Assembly (NCBI GenBank): GCA_027494135.1
Contig: JAOSJK010000012.1
Coordinates: forward strand, 191,001-255,000
DNA from: Acidimicrobiia bacterium
Lineage (GTDB): Bacteria > Actinomycetota > Acidimicrobiia > IMCC26256 > PALSA-610
Length of the DNA stretch: 64,000 nucleotides
Direction: 5' to 3'
Position numbers and translations under genes: made by a program. Under the pieces are notes generated by a model that was not told the origin of the DNA, searched no databases, and saw only the letters and a program-made list of their open reading frames with translations. Numbering within the stretch: position 1 is the stretch's first letter; every line of letters begins with the position of its first letter. Positions 1 through 9,760 of the stretch are shown one piece after another.

Positions 1-99
1 GAGGGACGCTCGCGTCGCGGGACGCCCGATCCGGAGCCGGTCGAGCGTCCGCTGCTGCAGCGCGTCGCGTCACGCGCGAAGCGGGCACTCGGACGCTAG
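1..99 (+). CDS. 3' end of a truncated CDS (…EGRSRRGTPDPEPVERPLLQRVASRAKRALGR*)
   Basis: Open frame from the window start to TAG at 97-99; basic C-terminal tail; too short to assign. Confidence 0.3.
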   Translation, partial: EGRSRRGTPDPEPVERPLLQRVASRAKRALGR

Positions 100-121
100 C
101 GCGCAGTAAGCGCGGAGCGTC

Positions 122-1078
122 TCACACGAGGTCGCGTGCGAGGAGCGCCGCGCCCATGGCCCCGGCGCGCTCACCCAGCACCGCCGGGACGATCGGGATA
201 GGAGGCCTGTAGTCGACTCCCTCGAGATGTTCCGAGAACGCCTCGCGCAGAGGGACGAACAGCAGGTCGCCCATCGAGACGAGGCCGCCGGCGATCACGA
301 TCCGCTCCGGGTCGAGGATGTTCGCCAACCCCGCCAGACCGAGAGCGACGTTCTCCGAGTACCGGCGCAGGAGTGCAAGCGCCTCCGGATCCCCCTCGGA
401 GGCGGCGGCTACGGCCGAACGCCCGTCGACGCCTGCGGCCCCTCCTTCCGCTGCGGCGAGCATCCGCGCACCCCGCCCCGCACTCACTTCGTCGCGGGCC
501 ATCCGCCCGAGAGCGGAACCGGAGGCGATCGCCTCCCAGTGCCCACGCTCGCCACAGGCGCACATCGGGCCTTCGCGCTCGACCGTGAAGTGGCCGATCT
601 CACCCGAGAATCCGTTGGCGCCCCTGTAGAGCCGTCCTCCCAGCACCATGCCGCCCCCGATCCCTGTCCCCAACGTGACCAGGAGCATGTCGTCGACCCC
701 CGCGGCCGCGCCGAGGGCCGCCTCGCCCCACGCCGCGACGTTGGCATCGTTGTCCACCACCACCGGTAGTCCGGTTCGACCGGCCAGCGCGGCGCGGACC
801 GGGGCGAGCACGACGTCGGGGACGTTCGGCCCGTAGCGCAGCGCCCCTTCGGCGTCCACCAGCCCCGCGATGCCCACGCCCACGGCCCCGAGAGCCCTCC
901 CAGCCTCCCGCTCGATCTCCGAGATCATCTCGCTCGAGACGTCGAGGACGCGCCCGAAGCCCTCGGGACTGTCGCGCCGGACCTCGGCCACGACCTCAGC
1001 GTCGTCGGTGAGCGCGACGCCGAGGATCTTGGTACCTCCGATGTCGAGGCCCACGGTGAGCGGCTCGGGCGTGATCAT
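122..1078 (-). CDS. ROK family glucokinase / sugar kinase
   Basis: GLDIGGTKILGVALTD, DNDANVAAWGE, TLGTGIGGG and CACGERGHWEAIASGSAL (ROK Zn-binding region) motifs. Confidence 0.93.
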   Translation of the reverse strand: MITPEPLTVGLDIGGTKILGVALTDDAEVVAEVRRDSPEGFGRVLDVSSEMISEIEREAGRALGAVGVGIAGLVDAEGALRYGPNVPDVVLAPVRAALAGRTGLPVVVDNDANVAAWGEAALGAAAGVDDMLLVTLGTGIGGGMVLGGRLYRGANGFSGEIGHFTVEREGPMCACGERGHWEAIASGSALGRMARDEVSAGRGARMLAAAEGGAAGVDGRSAVAAASEGDPEALALLRRYSENVALGLAGLANILDPERIVIAGGLVSMGDLLFVPLREAFSEHLEGVDYRPPIPIVPAVLGERAGAMGAALLARDLV

Positions 1079-1342
1079 TCAGCCGATGTCGATCCGCCGC
1101 ACCCGGCCCTCGCCCACGCGGCGCGCCGCCGCCTCGCGCCGCGACTCGATCACCTCGTCGGCGGCGTCGATCACTGCACGTGCGACCTCGATCATCTCGT
1201 GCGCGGCGTTCAACAGGTGCTCCGTCGCGTCGGGCTGCGAGCCCTGCAGCGTGAGGAAGAACCCGCCGATCGGGCACGCGTAGCACTCGTCGTGCCTCTC
1301 GGCCTCACCCTCGCGGGGCGCGCCATCCGCAGCACCGCTCAA
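1079..1342 (-). CDS. small conserved hypothetical protein
   Basis: 87 aa ORF tightly packed between the ROK kinase and ArsA-like genes on the same strand. Confidence 0.6.
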   Translation of the reverse strand: MSGAADGAPREGEAERHDECYACPIGGFFLTLQGSQPDATEHLLNAAHEMIEVARAVIDAADEVIESRREAAARRVGEGRVRRIDIG

Positions 1343-2506
1343 GGCTCCACGAACTCCACCTCGAGGCGCTCCCCGGCGAAGCGAGCACCCGCGATCTCGC
1401 GCCGAGCGAGGCTGTCGGGAAGCACGATCGCGCGCCGATGCGGTCCCACGGCGAGGAAGAGCTCGCCGTCGCCGCTGCCGAGATCGATGTCGCCCTTCTC
1501 CGCGAACGGAAGGTGCAGAGAGAGAACAAGAGACTCATCGCTCGCCTCGACCCTCATCGGCTCGACCTCGGCGAGCCGGTCGGCGGGACTCTCGAGCCCG
1601 TACAGGTGACCGGCGAACTCAGAGAGGTGCTCCAAGCCGACGAGCTCGTGCCCCGCGAGGTCGGCCCTCAGGACCGGCAACGGGGCGAAGGCTTCCTCGA
1701 CAGTCGTGATGTGGGCGGCCTGCGCGGCCTTCCAGCGGTCGAACCAGGGGGTCACCGACCGAGTCGGGGAGCATCCTGTTCGCGACCACCGCGTCGACGT
1801 GGTATCCGTAGAGCGAGAGGTACGTGAACGTGCGACGCGCCTCGGCCACCACCATGCGCTCCGGGTTCACCACCAAGCGAGCAGAGGTCGTCGCGCCGTC
1901 CGTGAGCAGCTCGCGTACACCGTCGAGCCGGTCGTAGAACCGGCGCATCGCTGCGAACACCTCGTCGCCGGCCACAGGCACGCGCGTGACGCGAGACATC
2001 AGCGGGCGCGCGAGACGTGTGAAGCGCCTCTGCAGGTCGAAGACCCGCTCCATGTACCAAGCGAGTACATCCGGCAGGGAGAGGAGGCGGAGCGTCTCGG
2101 CCGTCGGCGCGCAGTCGACGACCAGCAGGTCGTACTCCCCCGACGCGGCGAACGACTTGATGTCGGCGAGTGCGAAAACCTCGTCGAGTCCGGGGACGAC
2201 TGCGAGCTCCTCGGCCTCGACGGCGCCGATCCCGGCCCAGTCGAGGAGGTCGATCAGGTACTTGCGGACGTCGTGCCAGGCGTCCTCGAAGCGCAGTCGG
2301 GTGTCGAGCTCCTGCCCCCAGAGCTGTGGCGCAACGGCCGTCGGCTGGTCGCCGAGCCGGACATCGAGCGCGTCGGCGAGCGAGTGGGCGGGGTCGGTGC
2401 TGATGACGACGGTGCGCAGCCCGGATTCGGCCGCACGGAGTGCCGTGGCGGCGGCGACGGTGGTCTTGCCGACACCGCCCTTGCCCGTGAAGAGGAGGAT
2501 GCGCAT
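1339..2506 (-). CDS. ArsA/GET3-family ATPase (needs a frameshift correction near 1750)
   Basis: MRILLFTGKGGVGKTTVAAATALRAAESG P-loop, VISTDPAHSLADAL; C-terminal part continues in another frame (PWFDRWKAAQAAHI…) across a C5 run. Confidence 0.85.
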
Positions 2507-2568
2507 CGACGGCGAGGCTACAGCGCCTGACCGACCCGTGGCCGGGTCGCGCCGCAGCCTTCCTCGCG

Positions 2569-3013
2569 TCAGGCGACCAGCTCGACCTGCTTCTTGAGCT
2601 CCTTCAAGGCGTTCCCCATGATCAGCCCCGAGGCTCGGCGCTTCACCAGGCCGGGGAGCGGCATCGAGAGCTCGACCGCGAGCTCGTAGTGAATGCGCGT
2701 CGAACTGTCCGAGTCGGGCTCGAAGCGGTAGCTGCCGTCGAGTCGCCGCAGCATGTCGCCCTCCAGCAGCCGCCACGAGAATCCACCCGGAGCCGTCGAA
2801 TAGTCGTAGGCGAGGACGTAGCGGATGCTCTTCCCCAACGCGGCCGCACGGAACTCGACCCGCGTACCGCGCCCCTCGTCATCGTGCTCCAGGACCGTCG
2901 CCGCCTTCACGTCGCGCGCCCACTCCGGATACGACCTCGAAGTCGACTGCAACATCGAAACAGCGGTCCGCCGGTGCTTCGACGCGGATCCGCTCACTCG
3001 CCTGATCGACCAT
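2569..3013 (-). CDS. SRPBCC/polyketide cyclase-like protein (frameshift near 2950)
   Basis: MVDQASERIRVEAPADRCFDVAVDFE… continuing in another frame as YPEWARDVKAATVLEHDDEGRGTRVEFRA…. Confidence 0.7.
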
Positions 3014-3473
3014 GAGACCTCCTCGCGCCGCCTGATCGCGCCGGCCTGGGCGGGTAGGTGCCGTGCAGTGCACCCCAGAGACCCGCGAGCCCAAGTGGCA
3101 GCATAGGTACGAGCACTCCGAACGGATTGGACTTCGCCGTGAGAGCAGTCACGCCGAGGCAGACGGCGAGTGCGCCGAGCAGGCTCACGCGAACGGAGCG
3201 GGGCGCGGAGCGCTGCAGGAAGAAGAGGCTTGCGACGGCGATGTCGTCGCCCCGCGCGGTCCGCCCGACGGCGACCAGGAACGCGTAGACCCAGACCGGC
3301 AGCGACACCAGGAAGAGGGTCAGGTCGACGGCCACGCTCGCGCGCTCCAGTGATTCGATGCCGAGAGCGTAGGGGATGGAAGTCGCCGCGAAGACGCCGT
3401 CGGCAACCCACGCGACGCGGATGATCCGGCGGTGGTCCTGTGTCCGCTCGCCGTCGGTCTCCACGCCGATCAT
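2994..3473 (-). CDS. hypothetical membrane protein
   Basis: 159 aa ORF with several hydrophobic segments. Confidence 0.55.
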   Translation of the reverse strand: MIGVETDGERTQDHRRIIRVAWVADGVFAATSIPYALGIESLERASVAVDLTLFLVSLPVWVYAFLVAVGRTARGDDIAVASLFFLQRSAPRSVRVSLLGALAVCLGVTALTAKSNPFGVLVPMLPLGLAGLWGALHGTYPPRPARSGGARRSHGRSGE

Positions 3474-3482
3474 CCTCGAAGG

Positions 3483-4645
3483 CTACCGATCCAGGATCTC
3501 CCGCGGGGTCAGTGGACGCAGTACGTCCAGGTTTCCCGCAGCGAGGGGACGGAGGCGATCGGCGAGGACCTCGTACGAGAACTCCGTCACGGCACGCCGG
3601 CGCGCAGCACGTCCGAGTGCCACGCGCAGCGCTCCGTCGCCGAGGATCCGATCCAGCGCCGAGCGGACGGCGTCCACGTCGCGCGGCGGTACGACGAACC
3701 CGGTCTCTCCGTCGGCGACCGCTTCGTGCGATCCCCCGCTGAGTCCCGCGACCTGTGGCACGCCGCAGGCGGCGGCCTCGAGGAAGACGATGCCGAATCC
3801 CTCGGCCTCCAGGCCGGCCCACCGATCTCGACAGAGCATGGCGTATACGTCTGCGCACGCGTACAGGCCCGGCAGCTCGGAGTCGGGAACACGGCCGAGG
3901 AACTGAACGCGCCCCGCCACTCCCGACTTCTCGGCGCACCGCTCCAGCCGTACCCGGTCGCGCCCCGCGCCGCCGATGGCCAGGACCACCGAGTCGTCCA
4001 ACCCGGACAGTGCCTCGATGAGCACGTCGAAGCCCTTGCGCGGAACCAGCCGGGAGAGACCCAGGATGAGCGGCCGGGAGGGGTCGAGACCGAACCGGCA
4101 CCTCACGCGGCGCCGCTCCTCGGGATCCGCCGGCGGTGCGAATCGATCGACGTCCACCCCCGGCGGGATGACGACGCCGTCGAGCGTGCGCCCGGCCGCC
4201 CTGGTCGCGGCGCGCGCCGGATACCGACCGGCGGCGACGATCCCCGCGGCGCCGGTGAGGACCCGCCGCGACAGCAGCCCCGACACGGGGAGTCGGGACG
4301 GCAGCGTGACCTCGGCGCCGTGAGCGATCACCACGTGCGGTGCCGACCGGAGGCGGCGCCCGACGATACCGAGCGGAAGCATCGGGTCGACGAAGATCAC
4401 GTCGGCCGCTATCTCCATCGCGAGCGAGTCGATCCGACGAGCGAGCGACGGCGTGGGCAGCAGGACCTTCTCAGGCGTCCGCTCGATCCGGAACGCCACC
4501 GAGGCGTCCCACTCGTCGGCCCCACGGAAGGGTGTGGTGAGCACGGTCGTCTCTCCGGGGGCAGCCGGCGCCAGAGCTCGTACAGGTACGACTGGATCCC
4601 ACCGTGCTTCGGCGGGAAGTCGTTGGTCACCAGCAGCGAGGTCAC
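3483..4645 (-). CDS. GT4-family glycosyltransferase (frameshift near 4560)
   Basis: MTSLLVTNDFPPKHGGIQSYLYELWRRLP start; GLSRLVPRKGFDVLIEAL, GFGIVFLEAAACGVPQVAG; resembles PimB-type GT4 enzymes. Confidence 0.85.
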
Positions 4646-4675
4646 AGGCCGCGATGCTACGGGTCCGCCCGCCGC

Positions 4676-5858
4676 TCACGCCGGTGTCGGCTCCGGCAGG
4701 ATGCCTCCGCGTTCGCGCAGGTCGGCCGCCCCTCGCAGGTAGAAGAAGCCCGCACAGGAGAGGATCGCGCCGGTGGCGAACGCCCCCCTGTAGCCGGTCA
4801 TCGCGGCGACGGCGCCGCACAGCATCGCGCCGAGCCCCTGCGACAAGTCGAAGAACGACGAGAAGGTCCCCACCACAGAGGCCCTCTCCGAGTCGTCGAC
4901 CCCGTCGAGGGCGAGGAGCAGCAGCGCCGGGTACATCAACGACATCCCCGCCGCGTACAGGACCGTGCCGACCACCAGGCCCGCGACCGTGCCCCTACGC
5001 GGCCATGGCCGCTGTTCCCAGAGCGCCGAGTGCGAGCGCGGCGCTCCCGGCCCGGCGCGACCCGAGCGTGTCGGGCAGGCGCGCCCCGAATATGCGCACC
5101 GCGAGCACGAGCACGCCGTACAACATGAAGATCCCCCCGGAGCCCGACAGGCCGAGGTCGTCTACGTATAGGGGAACGAACGCCCAGTAGCCCGCGAGCC
5201 CGACGAGGCCCAGGAAGAGCACCAGGCCCGGACCGAGAGCGGCCCGGTGCAGCAGGTGCGTCGAGGTTCCGGCGTGAGCCCTCGGTCGTTCCACCTCCCG
5301 CGTCAACATCCCGAGGCCCGCGGCGAGCAGTGCGAGCAGCGCCGCGGCCGCCCAAGCGTGCCCGTAGCGATCCTCGCCGAGGACGGCCTCACCGAGCACC
5401 GGGCCGAACGCAAGGCCCCCGTAGACGGCCACCGACCAATACGACACTGCCTCGCCGCGCCTCTCCGGTGGAGCCATGTCGGTGATCATGGTCGCCGCGC
5501 CGACGAAGAAGGCGGCCTCGCCGATTCCCGCTATGAACCGTATCCCCGCCAGCCAGGCAAGCGATTCGACGAGCCCGAACAGCGCGGTCATCACAGCCAC
5601 GACGAGCGCCCCACCGACGACGAGCACGCGTCTCCCGATCCGGTCGCCGATGCGGCCTGCGTACGGGCGCAACAGGACCGCCCCTACCGCGAACGTCCCC
5701 ACCCCCACGCCGACGGCGACGCTGCCACCGCCCAGTGGCCCCTCCACGTAGCGCGGGATCACAGGAGAGAGCATCGTGAGCGCGAGGAAGTAGGCGAGTC
5801 CGGCCGCCACCACCAGGACGAACTGGCCCGTTATCAGGCGTCCGCCGGGGCGGCTCAC
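4676..5858 (-). CDS. MFS transporter (frameshift near 4990)
   Basis: Multiple TM segments, RPYAGRIGDRIGRRVLVVGG MFS loop motif; C-terminal half in another frame. Confidence 0.8.
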
Positions 5859-6529
5859 ACGTCGAGGCGGCCGTCGACCACGGTGGCCGCGCGCCGGTTC
5901 GCCTTCGCCTTGGTCCGCATCAGCACCTCACGTGGCGCTTCTGCGATCATCGACGCGTACCGGCGCGCCTCCTCCATCAGCCGGGCGGGTGGCACCACGG
6001 CCGACACGAGATGGAGTCGCAGTGCCTCGTCGGCCTCGACGGCGCGTCCGGTCAGTGCGAGATCCTTCGCCACTGCCGAGCCGACGAGGTCGAGGAGCGG
6101 CGTGTACACGACGTCGGAGAACGTGTGCTCCGGGTGGGCGAAGCGAGTCCCTTCGGCAGCTATGCGCAGGTCGCACATGACCGCAAGGTCGAAGCCGCCG
6201 GCGAGCGCCGGACCGTTCAGGGCGGCGATGGTGGGGAGCGGGAACTCGAGCCACGCCTTGTGCCACTGCTCGCTCGCCCCCCAGAACGTGTCGGCGTCGA
6301 TCTCCCCGGCAGCGACGGCCTCGAACTCCTTCAGGTCGTAGCCGGCGGAGAAGACCGCACCGTCGCCGGTGACGATCACGACCTTGACCGCGTCGTCGGC
6401 GGCGAGCGCCCCGAGCACACCGACGATCTCGTCCCTCATCGACATCGAGAGCGCATTGCGCTTCTCGACCCGGGAGAGCGTGATCGTCGCAATCCCGCCC
6501 GAGGGCCCAATCACCTCCACGTCCGCCAT
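5855..6529 (-). CDS. enoyl-CoA hydratase/isomerase family protein
   Basis: VEKRNALSMSMRDEIV, DGAVFSAGYDLKEFE, ALNGPALAGGFDLAVMCDLRIAAEGTRF crotonase motifs. Confidence 0.9.
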   Translation of the reverse strand: MADVEVIGPSGGIATITLSRVEKRNALSMSMRDEIVGVLGALAADDAVKVVIVTGDGAVFSAGYDLKEFEAVAAGEIDADTFWGASEQWHKAWLEFPLPTIAALNGPALAGGFDLAVMCDLRIAAEGTRFAHPEHTFSDVVYTPLLDLVGSAVAKDLALTGRAVEADEALRLHLVSAVVPPARLMEEARRYASMIAEAPREVLMRTKAKANRRAATVVDGRLDV

Positions 6530-6583
6530 CACCGCTCCTCGTCTCGCCCTCCGGGGCACCATGACCCCGAGATCCGAACGCGA

Positions 6584-6610
6584 GGCGGCCCGGGCAGTGC
6601 CCGGGCCGCC
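6584..6610 (-). terminator. strong GC hairpin, candidate terminator after the MFS-ABC gene
   Basis: GGCGGCCCGGGC-AGT-GCCCGGGCCGCC, perfect 12-bp stem with 3-nt loop, between the stop at 6761 and the ECH start at 6529; no U-tract. Confidence 0.55.
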
Positions 6611-6760
6611 CCACAGCACAACCGGCGGGGGATCCGGTCGGCTCGACTGCCGGTCTGGCGGGGGTCCTGACCTGGCAGCCGGATCTGTTGACGTGGCGCC
6701 ATGATATCCGTCTGGGTGCGCCCGGCTCGACGGGAGTATCTGCGCTCGCCGTCGGCGATG

Positions 6761-9760
6761 TCAAGGTGGGCCGGCGGGAACCTCCCGCTCTCCCCAACCC
6801 CTGCCGAGGTACGACTCCACGACGGCGGGGTGGGCCAGGACATCAGCGGGCGTACCGACGGCGATCACCTCGCCGGCGTCGAGAGCGACCAATCGATCGG
6901 CGAGCCCCGACAGCAGCGTCATGTCGTGCTCGATGACGAGGAGGCTGCAGTCGAGCTCCGCCTGCACCGAGCGGAGCAGCGGACCGAGCGCCTCGGTCTC
7001 ACGCTGCGCGATTCCCGACGACGGCTCGTCCAGCATCAGCACGAACGGGCGCGACGCGAGCTGGACTCCTACGTCGACGACCCGGCGAGTTCCGGTCGAG
7101 AGCTCGCCTACGAACTTGTCCCTGTAGTCGCCGAGCCCGAGCAGATCGATCAGCTCGTCGACGCGTGCCGCGATGTCGGCCTCCGAGTCGCTCACCACCG
7201 GTAGTCTGAAGAACGCCGGGAGCGCCGCACGCACCGCCACCTCCGGTTCACACCCGGTCGCGATCGCCTCTGCAACGGTGAGGGACGGCCAGAGGATCGC
7301 GCTCTGGAACGAACGACCGAGCCCGCGTCGGGCTCTCGCGTGCGGTGCAAGCCCGGTGACATCCTCGCCGTCGAGGAGAACCTGGCCGGCGTTGAGGTCC
7401 TGGAAGCCGGACACGAGGTCGAGGATCGTCGTCTTGCCCGCTCCGTTCGGTCCGATGAGGCCTAGGATCTCGCCCTCGTGCAACGAGAACGAGACGTCGG
7501 CGACGGCCGCCAGGCCCCCGTAACGCTTGGTGATCTCACAGACCTCGAGAACCACTGGCTTCGCCTCGAGCACAGAGGCGCGCTCCCGTTGCGCCTCCGG
7601 GCTCCTCGCCTCGGTCGAGCCACCCGGCGCCCCGGACCCCGCCGACGCCGCCGACGCCGCACCGTGCAGGAACACCGACCGCACGAGGTCTCTGCGCTCC
7701 AGCAGCTCCGCCGTCGCACCGCTGAACCGGATCTCTCCCTTCTCCATGAAGACGGCCCTCTCCGCGAGCCGCAACGACGTGGACACCGACTGCTCGACGA
7801 GGATTATCGCTGTGCCCGCGGCGTGGATCGCGGGCACGATCTGGACGAGCTGCTCCACGACGGTCGGCGCCAGTCCGAGTGAGAGCTCGTCGATCATGAG
7901 CAGCTTCGGCCGCGCTATGAAGGCCTGGGCGAGACTGAGCATCTGCTGCTCGCCACCCGAGAGGTTGCCCCCTCCACCTCCCAGCGATCGCGCAGCACCG
8001 GGAAGTACCCGATCACGTCCTCGGTAGCCTGCTCCAGATACACCGGGTCGTCTCGGTACATCCAGCCGGCTATGCGCAGATGCTCGGCGACCGTCAGGGA
8101 GGGAATATCCCGCGGTCACCCGGGACCATCGTCAGTCCGAGGCTCGCCGTGAGCGTCGCGTCGGCGCCCGAAATCTCGCGGCCGTCGAAGATGATGCTCC
8201 CCGCTTGCGAGCGCACAAGCCCGGAGATGGCCTTGAGAAGAGTCGACTTCCCGGCGCCGTTCGTCCCGAGAATCGCGACTATCTCACCGTCGGCGATGTC
8301 GAAGTCGACACCGAAGAGCACCTGGGTACCCGCATAACCGACGTCGAGACCTCGGACGGCGAGTATCTGCGAGTCTCCCTCGAGCCGGCGTCGCCGGATC
8401 TCGGCCTGGGTGCGCGACGAGAGGTTGTTCCGCTCGATATCGGCATTGATGTACCTTCCCGCCGACGCCAGGAGAAAGGAACCGAGCAGGTAGACGGGGA
8501 TGAAGATCAGGATTCCGACGCGCAGGCCGTAGCGATCTCCGATCGACCCGACGATGGGAAGGACGGGGGAGTCCGAGCAGGATCCAGAGGGAGCCGGTCG
8601 CGAAGCCGAGCGTCCGCATGCGCGGAGGGACGGCGAGCGAGATGACTGCGAAGACGCCGGGCAGGAGCATGCCCCCGACCACGGCGTTCCCGATCTGTCC
8701 CGCGATCGCGAAGCCGAGCGCTGGAGAGAGAGCTATCAGGGCGAGGAACCCGCTCGACGCAACGGCAGTCCAGCCGAGCATCAGCATGGCCCGTCCGGGA
8801 TCCCGCACGATCAAGCGCTGCATGATCACGGCCCCGACCAGGAGGCCGATCACCTGCGCAGGCTCCACCGCCGCGAAGATGACGCCCCTACCCCGCGAAC
8901 CGACGTTGTAGACGTCGTCGTAGAAGAGGCTGAGCAGGGTCTGGATGCCTATCGCGGAGGCGGCCAGGAATGGCAAGGAGAAGTAGATGCGTCGCGCGCT
9001 CTCGCTCGCATAGAGCGTCCGGAACGTCTCGGAGAAGGTCGCGGGTACCTCCTCGGTGACGGCTGTCTCCTCGTCGGCTCCGGCGGCGCGCCGCTCGTGC
9101 ACGCCGCGGATCGGCTCCTGCAGCATCAGGGCGAGCACGACGAAGACCAGGCTCGGCACCGCGAAGATGAAGAACGGCGTCTCCCACCCGTATGAGGCGG
9201 CGATGAGGCCCGCCCCGAGCGGCCCGATGAACTGGCCGACCGTGTTCGCGAGTCGGTGCGCGTAGAAGACGCTCGCTCGGCTCTCCTGCGGGTAGTAGTC
9301 GGCGAGGAGGCTGTTGTGCGTAGCGTTGAAGGTCTTGCCGAGTGCCGAGCCACCGCGCGACGTACATCAGCGCCAGGCTCGACACGAGTCCGGCCACACC
9401 GGTGAGCATCGTGAACAGGGCCCAGATGCCTGCGCCCAGACCCGCCATGCGGGTCCGGTTCCTACGGTCGGCCCAGTACGCGATGGGGAGCTCGAGGAGC
9501 AGACCGACCGGGATGATCGCAGCGGCGAGCGTGGTCACACCGGTGACGCCGAGTCCGAAGTGATCCTTGATCTCCGGTGTGAGCACTGCGAACGCGGCCC
9601 GGTCCAGCTCGTCGACCGCGTTCAAGCCGAAGAGAACCGCCAACGGGAAGATCGGGGCCGCTCCCACGACCCTGCGGAGGCTCAGCCGCTCTCGCCAGGG
9701 CTTCTTCACTCCCATTGCGGCATCGGGTCCCACCACGGCGTCGTCGTCCGGGGTCGTCAT
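6761..9760 (-). CDS. MFS transporter–LivF–LivG fusion: N-terminal MFS domain followed by two ABC ATPase domains (several frameshift corrections, about 9350, 8560 and 8105)
   Basis: MFS part (LFGLNAVDELDRAAFAVLTPEIKDHFGLG…); translation through 8560-8290 after correction reads LGLP-VLPIVGSIGDRYGLRVGILIFIPVYLLGSFLLASAGRYINADIERNNLSSRTQAEIRRRRLEGDSQILAVRGLDVGYAGTQVLFGVDFDIADGEIVAILGTNGAGKSTLLKAI without a stop; then LSGGEQQMLSLAQAF (LivF), an Ala/Gly linker, and GLIGPNGAGKTTILDLVSGF (LivG). Confidence 0.75.

Noticed and set aside
171-629. Long overlapping antisense ORFs in the ORF track (here and throughout, e.g. 34769-36457 and 37986-40385)
   Set aside because: Arg/Pro/Ser- or Val/Glu-rich translations antisense to recognisable genes; a GC-rich codon artefact with no family motifs
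1735-1765. Programmed ribosomal frameshift in the ArsA-like gene at a C5 run
   Set aside because: The same type of shift occurs in many unrelated genes here; no slippery heptamer plus pseudoknot was evident; a sequencing indel is simpler
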